From the NCBI RefSeq assembly GCF_021026345.1, contig NZ_JAJNCZ010000006.1, positions 62,001 to 126,000 on the forward strand: a stretch of DNA of 64,000 nt, written 5' to 3'. This document shows positions 44,389 to 53,328 of this stretch, one piece after another. Position numbers and translations under genes: made by a program. Position 1 is the stretch's first letter; each line of letters opens with the position of its first letter. Below the pieces are notes generated by a model, which ran no database searches, had not been told where the DNA came from, and saw nothing but the letters and a program-made list of their open reading frames with translations. Source of the stretch: Rhizobium sp. GN54 (GTDB lineage Bacteria > Pseudomonadota > Alphaproteobacteria > Rhizobiales > Rhizobiaceae).

Positions 44389-45138
44389 ATGACTTTATGG
44401 ACGGAACTCGCTCGCGCCTCGACCCCCGCCGGCGACGAGATCAACCTGCGCAGAAAGGGCGATCTCTACGAAATCCGTTTCAACGGACTGGAACTGATGT
44501 CCAACATCAATTTCCGATCGGAAACCATGCTGGCGGAGCGAAGCCTTCGGCTTCATGGACGTCCGGTCCGCCGCGTCCTGATCGGAGGCCTCGGCATGGG
44601 CTTCACGCTGCGCGCGACGCTCGACTGGATCGGCGAAAATACCGAAGTGACCGTTTGCGAGCTCGTGCCGGAAATCGTCGACTGGAACCGGCAACATATC
44701 GGCCATCTGGCTGGCCATCCGTTGCGGGACCGTCGGGTCGATCTTCGCATCGTCGACGTGCAGCGCCTTCTGGAGTGGAATGGCAGCGACTATGACGTAA
44801 TCCTCATGGATACCGACAACGGCCCCGATTTCACCGTGCGGGAAACCAATGAGGCGATCTACGACGAGAGCGGACTTGAGGCCGTCCATCGCCGCCTTGC
44901 GCCGGACGGCATCGCCGCCTTCTGGTCCGCAACGGTGTCTGCCGAATTCGAGGATCGGCTGGACGCACTGCCCTGGCGATGGCGTCGCGATGACGTCAGC
45001 CTGATCAGCGGCCGCGCCGACGCCGTTCACCACATCTATTTCGCGGGCGGTGGCCTGCCTCGGTCTGTCGATGCGAGACCCACTGGCATGCATTCCAAAC
45101 CGGGACGGCATCCCGAAGGCAGGGGCTTGCCGGCCTGA
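44389..45138 (+). CDS. Spermidine-synthase-fold SAM-binding protein
   Basis: The 249-aa protein has a Rossmann methyltransferase fold of the spermine/spermidine-synthase superfamily. The nucleotide loop is IGGLGMGFTLRA near residues 65-76, an acidic residue follows in VCELVPEIVDW, and ILMDTDNGPDFTVRETNEAIYD replaces the polyamine-binding motif. The GGGDGG loop and D-P-x-G-P motif of true spermidine synthases are missing, so polyamine synthesis is unlikely. A methyltransferase or an inactive relative fits better. AAGGA lies six bases before the ATG. Confidence 0.72.
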   Translation: MTLWTELARASTPAGDEINLRRKGDLYEIRFNGLELMSNINFRSETMLAERSLRLHGRPVRRVLIGGLGMGFTLRATLDWIGENTEVTVCELVPEIVDWNRQHIGHLAGHPLRDRRVDLRIVDVQRLLEWNGSDYDVILMDTDNGPDFTVRETNEAIYDESGLEAVHRRLAPDGIAAFWSATVSAEFEDRLDALPWRWRRDDVSLISGRADAVHHIYFAGGGLPRSVDARPTGMHSKPGRHPEGRGLPA

Positions 45139-45189
45139 ACGGCCACACCGCATGGGTGGTGATGCGGGGCACGACGACGCCTGTAGCTG

Positions 45190-45213
45190 ACACGGGGGTC
45201 TGTCATCCCGTGT
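45190..45213 (+). terminator. Hairpin after the SAM-binding protein gene
   Basis: ACACGGG (45190-45196) and CCCGTGT (45207-45213) form a seven-bp stem 50 bases after the stop. No T run is present. Weak evidence for a terminator. Confidence 0.4.
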
Positions 45214-45344
45214 GCTCTACGCGCCTGCCACTGACACCCGGCTTGCGTGACGATGCCGGCGAAACGGATCGCCTCCTTGGCGCTGATTCACCCGGTGATG
45301 ACGATCCCGTGGGGCGTCTTCATCGTCGCCATTCGCAGGCAGGG

Positions 45345-45374
45345 CCGTGACGGCGACGATGCTCGTCGTCACGG
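45345..45374 (-). terminator. Hairpin after the Gfo/Idh/MocA gene
   Basis: An imperfect hairpin pairs CCGTGACG..CGACGA with TCGTCG..TCACGG directly after the minus-strand stop codon. It is a plausible end for the isomerase-oxidoreductase transcript. Confidence 0.5.
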
Positions 45375-46472
45375 TCAGGCCAGTTCGGCTGTCCAGGCGG
45401 CGCGGATGCGATCCGGGATCTCGACGGCAAGTGTCTTCTCTTCGATCATGCTGCGGATCATCGTCTCGATCGTGATGACGTTCACAACCGAATGGGAGAG
45501 CGCGGGGAGCGGCTTCGCGGCACCCGCAATCACCTTGAAAAAGCTCTCCATCTGCGCCTGGTAGCAATAGAAGGCGGGGAGGTCGTCCTGAAGCGGCAGC
45601 GGGCTTGCGACTTCATGTTCCTTCACATGGATATGGGACGGCTTCAGCGTCGTCAGTTCCCGCACGATCGTGTCGCCGGGCGGCGTGAAAACGGTTTCGA
45701 GATGAAGCGTGCGCTTGGTGGCGTGGATTTCGAGCGCCTGGTTGAAGGTGGCGCCTGCGCTGCTTTCGATAACGCCTGTCCGCCCGCCCTCATAGGCAAT
45801 CGAGCCGAAGATGCGGTTGACGGTGCCGTAGTTCGGGCTGAACGTGCCCATGGCGGAGACCTTTTCCGGAAGCCGGCCGGCATAGGTCGAGACGGCATTG
45901 ACCGTATAGCAGGCGAGATCCCATGGAACGCCGCCGCCCGTCTCCTTCTTGAAGCGCCAGCTTCGCGTGGCATCATCGCCGGCCGCCACCTCCGGAAAAT
46001 AATAGGACGAGCAACTGCGGATCCAGTCGATCTCGCCGATCTCGCCGTTCTCGACGAGGTCGTTCAGCTTCGCGATCATCGGGTGATGCAGGTACATGAA
46101 GCCTTCGACGATCGTCGCGCCGTGCGCCTTTGCCAGATCCCAAATCCTGACGGCATCCTCGCCGCTCGTGGCGAGCGCCTTTTCGCACAGGATGAATCTG
46201 TGGCCGGCCTCGAGGCACATCTTGACCTGTTCGAGATGCTGCGCCGGCCAGGTCGCGAGCACGACGGCGTCAAGCTTTTCCTCAGCCAGCATCTGCGCGG
46301 CATCGTCATAGGCCTTGTCGCAGCCATAGGCCCTGGCGAAGGCGTCGGCCGCCTCCTGGCGCACGTCGCTGCAGGCGACGAAACGGACCTTGTCCGCGCC
46401 GATCCGGCCGACGGCTATGCCATGGGCATGCGAGATGCGGCCGCAGCCGATGAGACCCAGTCGAACAGTCAT
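45375..46472 (-). CDS. Gfo/Idh/MocA-family oxidoreductase
   Basis: The 365-aa NAD(P)-dependent dehydrogenase has the dinucleotide motif LIGCGRISHAHG near residue 6 and CEKALATS (catalytic Lys of the EKP region) near 95, with a C-terminal substrate domain (NDLVENGEIGEIDWIRS). Family members oxidise or reduce cyclic sugars, inositols or sugar-derived ketones. The ATG at 46472 has GGAGGAAATC directly before it. It is the second gene of a minus-strand pair with the isomerase-like gene. Confidence 0.9.
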   Translation of the reverse strand: MTVRLGLIGCGRISHAHGIAVGRIGADKVRFVACSDVRQEAADAFARAYGCDKAYDDAAQMLAEEKLDAVVLATWPAQHLEQVKMCLEAGHRFILCEKALATSGEDAVRIWDLAKAHGATIVEGFMYLHHPMIAKLNDLVENGEIGEIDWIRSCSSYYFPEVAAGDDATRSWRFKKETGGGVPWDLACYTVNAVSTYAGRLPEKVSAMGTFSPNYGTVNRIFGSIAYEGGRTGVIESSAGATFNQALEIHATKRTLHLETVFTPPGDTIVRELTTLKPSHIHVKEHEVASPLPLQDDLPAFYCYQAQMESFFKVIAGAAKPLPALSHSVVNVITIETMIRSMIEEKTLAVEIPDRIRAAWTAELA

Positions 46473-46510
46473 GATTTCCTCCGATGAGATTGTGTCGCGG
46501 CAGCCTGCGG

Positions 46511-47386
46511 TCAGGCGGTCGTGGTTTCGCGCCGCCGCCTGAACGTGTGTCCGGAACGGGCGGCAAGCCTGTGCGCGTGGGCGAAATTGCGGGCGTAATC
46601 CCCTTCGCTTGCAAAATGCTCGCAGAAGCAGGTCATATCCGGATCGAGCGTCGCGGCATGGCGAAAATAAGCGTCGAAATCCATGTTGCCCTCGCCAAGA
46701 TCGACCTCCTCCCATCTCAGCCCGAGCGGCGAGACGGGCCAGGCGAGATCCTTCAGATGAACACTGACGATGTAGGGCTTGAGGAGTGCGAAGGTCTTTT
46801 CGATCAGCGGACCGGTCGCGAAGAAATCACCGGGGGCGATCATGTTCGCCTGGTCGAGATGGACGCCGAAGCGGGGATGATCGACGCAATCGATGAAGTC
46901 GCGAACCGCCTCCGGTCCGTAGAAGAAACTGTGGGCATAGGGCTCGAGGCCGAGCCGGGTCTTGCCAAGGTCGAGCCCGTCGAGCGCTGCGAGCACCACC
47001 TCGCGCACCTCGTTGCGGCAGGCGTCGGTGAACATGTAGGGATGGGCGGCAAAGGCCTTGTCGGAGGGATGCCGCGTGCCCGAAAGGATCGCCACGGAAC
47101 GACAGCCCATGGCCTCGGCATTTGCAAGCACGATCCTGAGGCGCGCCAGCCGGTCCTGCCGGAGGTCGCGGTCTTCGGTGATGAGATTTTCCCAGAAGCC
47201 CGTTTCGCCGATGACGAGGCCGGCCGCCGTCGCGGCTTCACCGAAAGCACGGGCTTCCTCGGTGGTCATGGTGGCGATCGCTTTCGGGGCGACGATGGCG
47301 GAAATGCCGTGCCGGTCGGCTTTCTCGCAGAATTCGCCGACGTCCGCTATCGTTTGCGGTCCGACCGCCACGCCTCCAAGCCGCAT
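46511..47386 (-). CDS. Sugar phosphate isomerase/epimerase-fold protein (xylose isomerase-like TIM barrel)
   Basis: The 291-aa TIM-barrel protein resembles AP_endonuc_2/IolE/hydroxypyruvate isomerase enzymes. Likely metal ligands are the Glu in LGLEPYAHSF, the His/Asp pair in GVHLDQANM, the His in VSVHLKDLAW and a Glu in CFCEHF. Such enzymes isomerise or epimerise keto sugars, dehydrate inosose or decarboxylate 3-keto sugar acids. It begins the minus-strand unit and its promoter region carries the island operator. Confidence 0.85.
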   Translation of the reverse strand: MRLGGVAVGPQTIADVGEFCEKADRHGISAIVAPKAIATMTTEEARAFGEAATAAGLVIGETGFWENLITEDRDLRQDRLARLRIVLANAEAMGCRSVAILSGTRHPSDKAFAAHPYMFTDACRNEVREVVLAALDGLDLGKTRLGLEPYAHSFFYGPEAVRDFIDCVDHPRFGVHLDQANMIAPGDFFATGPLIEKTFALLKPYIVSVHLKDLAWPVSPLGLRWEEVDLGEGNMDFDAYFRHAATLDPDMTCFCEHFASEGDYARNFAHAHRLAARSGHTFRRRRETTTA

Positions 47387-47428
47387 GTCCCGCGTGTCTC
47401 CTCATCCTTCGGAATTGCGTCATCCCTA

Positions 47429-47451
47429 GGTTTCTTTACAGGATAGGTCAA
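47429..47451 (-). promoter_or_regulatory. Promoter/operator of the isomerase-oxidoreductase pair, copy 4
   Basis: On the minus strand TTGACC (47446-47451) is followed by TATCCTGTAAAG and, after 17 bases, by TAGGGA. The repeat TGACC-N5-TGTAA overlaps the -35. The spacer is one base longer than in the other copies. Confidence 0.45.
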
Positions 47452-47649
47452 GATGTAATTTTTTCTTGCCGTTCCTCCGCGGATATGGCGATCGTGCTGC
47501 CGAGTGGCAGGGATTGCGAAATTGAAAGTGCGCTTGCGTCTGAAATTTCCCTGTTTCTCAGGCTTCTCCAGCCTCTGTGTCTGCGAGGGTCCTTGATCGA
47601 CCGTGCGGGCCAACGGCCAATATCCGTCCTAAAAGCCTTAATTTACATA

Positions 47650-47664
47650 TTGACAGATATGTCA
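47650..47664 (+). promoter_or_regulatory. Island operator, copy 5, upstream of the TRAP operon
   Basis: TGACAGATATGTCA has perfect five-base arms and a four-base centre, and its left arm is part of a TTGACA hexamer at 47650-47655. A clear -10 is not seen. It lies about 70 bases before the TRAP binding-protein start. Confidence 0.58.
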
Positions 47665-47735
47665 TAAATCCGCATGGTCCGGACAAAGGTTGCGGGAGGG
47701 TCAGCGCAGCCAGTCTGTCTTTGGAGGAGATCACC

Positions 47736-48773
47736 ATGCCCAAGCCGCAACGCGTTCTCGGCAAACTTGCTGCAACGACAGCGCTTGCCGCCTTTTTCAT
47801 GGCGGCGTCTCATCAGGTCGTGTCCGCCTGCGAAGCGCCGGATCATACCTTCTCGCTCGGTCTCGTCCAGGCGCCGGATCCCGGCCATCCGTCCTACGCC
47901 GCCGCCGTCCATTTCAAGGAGCAGGTCGAGGCTAATTCGAAATGCGCCATCCAGATCGATCTTTTCCCCGGCGGCCAGCTTGGCGGCGACCGGGAAATGT
48001 TCGAGGCGATCGTGATCGGAACGCAGCATATCGGTTTCATCTCGCCGGCGCCGATGTCCGCCTTCACCGATTCGCTGGACGGTCTCTCGTTGCCCTGGCT
48101 CTTCGATGGCGACCTCAAGCTCATGCACGAGGCGCTTCAGGCGGCCCCGGGCGAAACGATCCGCAAGGCTGTCGACGAGGACACGGGTACCAAAACGCTC
48201 TCCTTCATCTACTCGCCCTTCCGGGATTTCGTCACGACCAGGCCGATTACCGGCAATGACGTGTTGCGCGGGCTGAAGCTGCGGACGATGCAGAGCGCGC
48301 TCAATGTCGCGACCTTCGCGGCGATCGGCACCAATCCCACGCCGATCCCGTTTCCGGAAGTCTATGGTGCGCTCCAGACGGGTGTCGTCGACGGCTTCGA
48401 GACGGATGTGGTGGGCATGTATTCCGGCAAGTTCCACGAAGTCGCCAAGCACGTCACCACGTCGGGCCACTTCAACAACGTGCCGCTGATCTCGATGAAC
48501 CAGGCGGCCTGGGACGGGCTGGAGCCCGAGTTGCAGGCAGTCGTGCAGAAGGCGGCTGACGATGCGGGCACGCGCAGCTACGAGCAGAGTGTCGCGCAGG
48601 TCGAGGAATATACCCAGAAGCTGAAGGATGCGGGCGTCGTCTTCCACACGGTAGACATCGAGGCGCTGCGCATGGAGACCTTGCCGGTCTATACGCAGTT
48701 CCAGGAGAAATCCGAGGTGACGCGCACATTCGTCGAGCAGGTCAACGCCATGAAGACGGCTGCGCAGAACTGA
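47736..48773 (+). CDS. TRAP transporter solute-binding protein (DctP family)
   Basis: The 345-aa periplasmic receptor has a signal peptide (cleavage near VSA-CEA) and the DctP pattern: LFPGGQLGGDREMFEAIVIG near residue 78, and the ligand-carboxylate Arg in GLKLRTMQSALN near 175, followed by PFPEVYGALQTGVVDGFE. The conserved Arg implies an acidic ligand such as a sugar acid or keto acid. TTGGAGGAG precedes the ATG. It heads the dctPQM-VOC operon. Confidence 0.92.
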   Translation: MPKPQRVLGKLAATTALAAFFMAASHQVVSACEAPDHTFSLGLVQAPDPGHPSYAAAVHFKEQVEANSKCAIQIDLFPGGQLGGDREMFEAIVIGTQHIGFISPAPMSAFTDSLDGLSLPWLFDGDLKLMHEALQAAPGETIRKAVDEDTGTKTLSFIYSPFRDFVTTRPITGNDVLRGLKLRTMQSALNVATFAAIGTNPTPIPFPEVYGALQTGVVDGFETDVVGMYSGKFHEVAKHVTTSGHFNNVPLISMNQAAWDGLEPELQAVVQKAADDAGTRSYEQSVAQVEEYTQKLKDAGVVFHTVDIEALRMETLPVYTQFQEKSEVTRTFVEQVNAMKTAAQN

Positions 48774-48785
48774 TCGGGGCAAGGC

Positions 48786-49289
48786 ATGGAGAAGATCAGT
48801 TCCGGCATCGACCAGGTGGTCCGCAACCTCCTGTTCCTGTTCGCGGCCATCGAGACGGTGATCATCATCACGGCCGTCGTCGCGCGCTACGTGTTCAACA
48901 GCTCCTTCCCCTGGTCGGAGGAACTCGCGCGCGCGATCCTGACATGGATGGTCTTTCTCGGCGCCTCGAGTGCGGTGAGGGCAAATGAGCTGGTCGCCAT
49001 GGAATCGGTGCGCGACGGCTGGTCGGACAGGAAGGTGCTCGCGACCCGAGTCGTGACGGATATCTTTGTCATGATCTTCCTCGTCCTGGTGATTTATGCC
49101 AGTTGGCGGCTGATCTCGCTCACCTCCCGCCAGACCTATCCGGTCACGGGCTATCCACTCTGGATTGCCTATTCCGCGATCCCCGTCTCCTGCGTCCTCA
49201 TGATCCTGCACCTCGTCGTCAGGATCCGCGGCCTCATTGCCGGTCGCGTGCCGCTTCGTCAGGAATTCCACGTCGACGAGATCGCCTGA
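48786..49289 (+). CDS. TRAP transporter small permease (DctQ family)
   Basis: The 167-aa protein has four membrane helices and the family sequence FPWSEELARAILTWMVFLGASSAVR near residues 39-63. It links the binding protein to the large permease. It lies 12 bases after dctP and 33 before dctM. Confidence 0.92.
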   Translation: MEKISSGIDQVVRNLLFLFAAIETVIIITAVVARYVFNSSFPWSEELARAILTWMVFLGASSAVRANELVAMESVRDGWSDRKVLATRVVTDIFVMIFLVLVIYASWRLISLTSRQTYPVTGYPLWIAYSAIPVSCVLMILHLVVRIRGLIAGRVPLRQEFHVDEIA

Positions 49290-49322
49290 GCGATCACCCG
49301 GCTTCAGACAGGTACCCGATAC

Positions 49323-50609
49323 ATGATTGCGCTTGCCGTCAGCTTCACCATTTTCATGCTCATGGGCATGCCGATCGCCTTCGTGCTCGGCGCAAGCTCT
49401 CTTGTCTATATCCTCTCGACCGGCAACCTGAACACGTTGATGGTCATGCCGCAGAAGCTCTATCAGGGAACGGACAACTTCATCCTGCTCGCCATCCCCT
49501 TCTACCTGCTTGCCGGCGAGCTGATGAACACGACCGGCATCACGCAGCGCATGATCGGCTTCTTCGTCATCCTGATGGGACATGTTCGCGGGGCGCTCGC
49601 GCAGGTCAACGTCATTGCGGGCATGTTCTTTTCCGCCATTTCCGGCACCGCGACCTCAGATGCGGCAGCCGTCGGCGGCGTCATGATTCCGGCCATGAAG
49701 AGGGAAGGCTACAGGCCGGAATTCGCGGCCGCCCTTCAGGCCGCCTCCGCGACGATTGCGCCGATCATCCCGCCGAGCATGGTGATGATCCTCTATGCGG
49801 TCTTCGCCAACGTGTCGGTCGCCGCGATCTTTGCGGCCGGCATCCTCCCGGGCATGCTGCTCGGCCTCGCCCAGATGGGGCTCGTCTACTACTACGCCCG
49901 CACCGGGCGGCTCCCGGCGCCGAAAGCGCGCTCGAGCTTCAAGGACATCCATGCCGGCTTCAAGGACGCGACGCTTGCCTTCATGATGCCGGTCATCATT
50001 CTCGGTGGCATTTTCGGCGGCATCTTCACGACGACGGAGGCTGCGGGCGCAGCCGTCCTCTACGCGATCGTCGTCGGCGCCTTCGTCTATCGCACGCTGA
50101 CGCTCGGCAAGCTGCGCGAAGTGCTGATCAAGACGGCAGTCAGCACGGGCGGCCTGCTTCTCATCGCCGCGACGGGCTACCTCTTCGGCTGGGTTCTGGC
50201 CGCCGAGCAGATGCCGGCGAAGGCGGCGCAACTGATCCTCGCCATCAGCGAGAACCCGCTGGTCTTCCTGTTGCTCGTCAATATCCTGCTTCTGGTGCTC
50301 GGCACCTTCATGGATACGCTGCCGGCGCTCATCATCTGCGTGCCCGTCCTCTTCCCGGTCTCCCAGCAAATGGGCGTCGATCCGGTCCATTTCGGCGTCG
50401 TCGTCTGCTTCAACATCATTCAAGGCATGCTGACGCCGCCTGTCGGGCTGCTGCTGTTCATCACCGCCCAAATCGCCAAGGTTCGTTTCGAAGCGGTCAC
50501 GCGGGCGGTCCTTCCGTTCCTGGCAATCAACGCGGTCGTGCTGATGGTCATCACCTTCGCGCCCGGCTTCGTGCTCTTCCTGCCGCGTCTCATGGGGTTG
50601 ATGGACTGA
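49323..50609 (+). CDS. TRAP transporter large permease (DctM family)
   Basis: The 428-aa sodium-coupled permease has about 12 helices. Family motifs are MGMPIAFVLGASSL, AIPFYLLAGELMNTTGITQRMI, the substrate loop SGTATSDAAAVGGVMIPAMKREGY and PPSMVMILYA. The stop overlaps the VOC gene start by ATGA-type overlap (A at 50609). It completes the TRAP importer. Confidence 0.95.
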   Translation: MIALAVSFTIFMLMGMPIAFVLGASSLVYILSTGNLNTLMVMPQKLYQGTDNFILLAIPFYLLAGELMNTTGITQRMIGFFVILMGHVRGALAQVNVIAGMFFSAISGTATSDAAAVGGVMIPAMKREGYRPEFAAALQAASATIAPIIPPSMVMILYAVFANVSVAAIFAAGILPGMLLGLAQMGLVYYYARTGRLPAPKARSSFKDIHAGFKDATLAFMMPVIILGGIFGGIFTTTEAAGAAVLYAIVVGAFVYRTLTLGKLREVLIKTAVSTGGLLLIAATGYLFGWVLAAEQMPAKAAQLILAISENPLVFLLLVNILLLVLGTFMDTLPALIICVPVLFPVSQQMGVDPVHFGVVVCFNIIQGMLTPPVGLLLFITAQIAKVRFEAVTRAVLPFLAINAVVLMVITFAPGFVLFLPRLMGLMD

Positions 50610-51076
50610 TGGCGACTGCAATCGACAATACATTTGACCATACCGGCTTCGTCACGCGCGATATCGAGGGCACGGTGGAGTTCTGGACCCGGGTTGTCGG
50701 CCTGACGGCAAGTCCTATCGTCGAGCGCACGGGTGCGTGGATCAGTGCCTTCACGGGCGTTCCGAACGCAGCGCTCCGGATCGTCCATCTCTTCGGCGAG
50801 GGCGTGCATCTGGAGTTCCTGGAGTTCATCCGCGGCGGCGCCACGCCGGAGCAGCCCGCGCCGGCCAATGCCAGCTGTGTCGGCCATGTCTGCCTCAGGG
50901 TCGATGATCCGGCCGAAGCGCTTCGGCGCTGCGTGGCCGCGGGGGCGAAACCGGCCGGGAAAGTCACCACCATCACGGAGGGTGCAGCGACGGGATTGAC
51001 GGGCGTCTATCTTCGCGATCCGAACGGCCTTCTTGTCGAACTCCTGCAGCGGGCCGATCCCCGGTCGGGGCGGTGA
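50609..51076 (+). CDS. VOC-family (glyoxalase/bleomycin resistance) protein
   Basis: The 155-aa protein has the paired beta-alpha-beta units of the vicinal-oxygen-chelate fold. A metal His is in FDHTGFVTRDIEG near residue 10, a Glu region in VHLEFLEF near 70, a second His in SCVGHVCLRV and a Glu in LLVELLQR. Enzymes of this type are lyases, epimerases or dioxygenases. Its coupling to dctM suggests action on the TRAP-imported acid. Methylmalonyl-CoA epimerase-like or lactoylglutathione lyase-like activity cannot be told apart here. Confidence 0.82.
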   Translation: MATAIDNTFDHTGFVTRDIEGTVEFWTRVVGLTASPIVERTGAWISAFTGVPNAALRIVHLFGEGVHLEFLEFIRGGATPEQPAPANASCVGHVCLRVDDPAEALRRCVAAGAKPAGKVTTITEGAATGLTGVYLRDPNGLLVELLQRADPRSGR

Positions 51077-51108
51077 ACCACGCTGAGTTGTCAGATTGCT
51101 GAAGTTGT

Positions 51109-51122
51109 CCTAACAGGTTAGG
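51109..51122. promoter_or_regulatory. Palindrome upstream of the FadR-type regulator
   Basis: CCTAACAGGTTAGG is a perfect 14-bp palindrome, 33 bases before the GntR start. An additional GGTTAGG occurs at 51134-51140. It is probably an autoregulatory site. Confidence 0.5.
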
Positions 51123-51154
51123 TTGATTGCAAAGGTTAGGGGAGACGATCCGGA

Positions 51155-51904
51155 GTGTCGAAAGCGGGCCAGCGTCCTAGGTTGAGCGATGTCCTCTATG
51201 CGGACCTGCTGCAGGAAATCCACTCCGGAAAGTATGGCGCGGGAACGCGCCTTCCTTCCGAGGCCGATTTCAGTGCCCAGTTCGGCGTTTCCCGTCCGAT
51301 CGTTCGCGAAGCGCTCGGCCGCCTCCGGGAGGAGGGGATCATCCGCTCGAAGAAGGGCTCGGGCAGCTATGTCGCCGCTGCCGAGAGGCGGGACGGCGTA
51401 AACGGCAGCGCCGCCGCGCGTACGGTCTCCAGCATTTCCGACGTTCAGAAGCTCTATCAGTTCCGAGTGTCGCTGGAAGGAGAGGCAGCGTTCCTTGCCG
51501 CACAGAACCGGACGGACGAGCAACTGGAGGCCATCGCCAAGGCGGCCGCGGATCTCGCCTCCACGATGCACAGCGCCTCTGACGGCACCAACGAGGACAT
51601 CGTCTTCCACCGCGCCGTGGCGCTCGCGACCGGCAACGCCTTTTTCGTCGAGGTGCTCGACAGGATCGCGCCGGACATGCAATTCATCGTGCAACTGGCC
51701 CGAACGCTCCTCCAGGGGCGCCCTGCAAAGAACATCGAAGCGGTGCAGCGCGAACACAGCCTGGTGCTTGAAGCCATCCGGAGGGGTGACGCCGTTGCGG
51801 CGCGCGAGCGGATGCAATTCCACATCCGCACGGCTCAGGCCCGGCTTTTCTTCGGCGAGACCGTCGAGGGGAGTGCCCTCTGGCAGCAATCTCCGCCGAT
51901 GTGA
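51155..51904 (+). CDS. GntR/FadR-family transcriptional regulator of the island
   Basis: The 249-aa regulator has a winged helix (LPSEADFSAQFGVSRPIVREALGRLREEGII near residues 28-58, RSKKGSGSYV wing) and an FCD domain with DIVFHRAVALATGNAFF and LVLEAIRRGDAVAARERM. It is the only regulator inside the 32-52 kb island and is the natural candidate to bind the TKACA-N4-TGYMA sites. The GTG at 51155 has GGGGAG nine bases upstream. Whether it acts on all the promoters is inference. Confidence 0.88.
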   Translation: MSKAGQRPRLSDVLYADLLQEIHSGKYGAGTRLPSEADFSAQFGVSRPIVREALGRLREEGIIRSKKGSGSYVAAAERRDGVNGSAAARTVSSISDVQKLYQFRVSLEGEAAFLAAQNRTDEQLEAIAKAAADLASTMHSASDGTNEDIVFHRAVALATGNAFFVEVLDRIAPDMQFIVQLARTLLQGRPAKNIEAVQREHSLVLEAIRRGDAVAARERMQFHIRTAQARLFFGETVEGSALWQQSPPM

Positions 51905-51938
51905 GAGCCGTGCTCAGGCCATGGGACCGGCAACGATT

Positions 51939-51956
51939 GAACAGGGTACCCTGTTC
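51939..51956. promoter_or_regulatory. 18-bp perfect palindrome upstream of the lactonase gene
   Basis: GAACAGGGTACCCTGTTC is perfectly palindromic and lies 85 bases before the lactonase start. It has the size and symmetry of a GntR- or LacI-type operator. No second copy was seen in the window. Confidence 0.55.
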
Positions 51957-52040
51957 TCATGACGCTTTGACCTTCCGGCCAAGACGACAAGGTGCCGGAC
52001 GATCGCGGGGGGCCGCCGGACCCGCTTGGTGGAGGACGCC

Positions 52041-53135
52041 TTGACGATCGCAGAACAGGCATGCCCGCCGGACGACTTCACGCTCATTGTCGGCAGCTAC
52101 ACCCATTCCCTGCCGCATGTGGCGGCACGCGGACAGGGGATCAGCGTGCTGCGACTTTCCGCCGATACGGGCCGCATCACGCCGGTGTCGTGCTTCACGG
52201 CCCTGCACAACCCGACCTATCTGGCGCTGTCCGATGGTCACCGCATGCTCTACGCGGTGGAGGAGATGCCGGAGAGGGACGGGGCGGCGGCCGTGGCGCT
52301 GAGCCTCGATGTGCGCACCGGGGACATGACGCTTCTTGACCGCGTGGGTGTTGCGGGCGATTGCCCGTGCCATGTTTCGCTCGATCGGGAGGCCAGACGG
52401 CTCTTCGTCTCCAACTACGGGAGCGGCAACCTGCTCACCTTTGCGCTCGACGCGGCCGGCATGCCGACCGGCATTGCGACGAACCTGCAACGCCACGGCA
52501 CCGGGCCCAATGAAAGCCGGCAGGAGGGGCCGCATGTCCATCAGGCGACGGTCACGCCGGACGGCAGCAGCGTTCTCGTCTGCGACGCGGGGACCGACGA
52601 GATCGCCCGGCATGCGATCGGGAGATCGCTGATCGATCCGCAACCGGACCTCGTGGTGAAGACGAAGGGCGGCCACATGCCGCGGCATCTGGCGTTCTCG
52701 ACCGATGGGACGAAGGTCTTCGTCGTCCACGAACTCGGCTGCACGGTCGGCTGCTATGCCTATTCGCAGACGGAGATCAGGCTGCTCGACGAGGTTTCCA
52801 CCCTGCCGGACGACTTCGAAGGCGATTCGGCATGCGCCGCGATCCGCGTCCATCCCGGTGGCCGCTTCGTCTATGCCTCCAACCGGGGCCACGACACGAT
52901 CGCCGCCTTCGAGGTCGATCCCGTGCACGGTTCGCTGAGGCGGATCGGCTGGTATCCCACCAGGGGCGCGGTGCCGCGCGACTTCGCGATCGATCCCGGC
53001 GGCCGCTATCTGGTCGCTGCCAACCAGGACGGCCATTGCCTGTCGGTGTTCTCGATCGATCGGGAGGACGGCTCCCTGACGCCGGTCGGGGAGACGTTCG
53101 AGACCGGCAGCCCCGTCTGCGTCCTGTTCGCCTGA
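52041..53135 (+). CDS. Beta-propeller lactonase (6-phosphogluconolactonase/YbhE type)
   Basis: The 364-aa protein has the lactonase seven-bladed propeller pattern: VGSYTHSLP near residue 17, [54 protein letters not shown], and [22 protein letters not shown]. Members hydrolyse sugar lactones such as 6-phosphogluconolactone. It could open the lactone made by a dehydrogenase of the island or act in general metabolism. I chose the TTG at 52041, since GGAGG lies five bases before it; TTG 52026 and GTG 52029 are upstream alternatives. Confidence 0.85.
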   Translation: MTIAEQACPPDDFTLIVGSYTHSLPHVAARGQGISVLRLSADTGRITPVSCFTALHNPTYLALSDGHRMLYAVEEMPERDGAAAVALSLDVRTGDMTLLDRVGVAGDCPCHVSLDREARRLFVSNYGSGNLLTFALDAAGMPTGIATNLQRHGTGPNESRQEGPHVHQATVTPDGSSVLVCDAGTDEIARHAIGRSLIDPQPDLVVKTKGGHMPRHLAFSTDGTKVFVVHELGCTVGCYAYSQTEIRLLDEVSTLPDDFEGDSACAAIRVHPGGRFVYASNRGHDTIAAFEVDPVHGSLRRIGWYPTRGAVPRDFAIDPGGRYLVAANQDGHCLSVFSIDREDGSLTPVGETFETGSPVCVLFA

Positions 53136-53211
53136 CTGTTTTCTGAACACGCAACGCGATGTGGACGGTGTATCTCCGCTCGTCCCCGTCTTCTGCTGCT
53201 GTGCCGCGACG

Positions 53212-53248
53212 ATAGTTCGCACCTATCGAAAATCGAGGATTTATCTAT
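53212..53248 (+). promoter_or_regulatory. OxyR operator upstream of ahpC
   Basis: The sequence reads ATAG-N7-CTAT-N7-CGAG-N7-CTAT, three of four tetrads perfect and the third matching two of four, in exact spacing of the OxyR consensus. It lies 80-117 bases before the ahpC start, where OxyR would contact RNA polymerase. The oxyR gene is three genes downstream. Confidence 0.8.
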
Positions 53249-53328
53249 TTCATTTATCGAGACAACCTGTCTATGTTGCGCCGCGAAGGCGACATTTCGC
53301 TTTGCAGCAATTTCTGACAGGAGTTCCC

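Larger units (their letters stand above)
47387..47735. other. 349-base divergent regulatory region
   Basis: It contains no gene. Two copies of the island operator lie here: TTACA-GGATA-GGTCA at 47436-47450 facing the isomerase gene, and TGACA-GATA-TGTCA at 47651-47664 facing the TRAP operon. Confidence 0.6.

Noticed and set aside
44389-45138. Annotation as a true spermidine synthase
   Set aside because: The cofactor loop and the polyamine-binding motif differ from those of real synthases and no polyamine genes are near.
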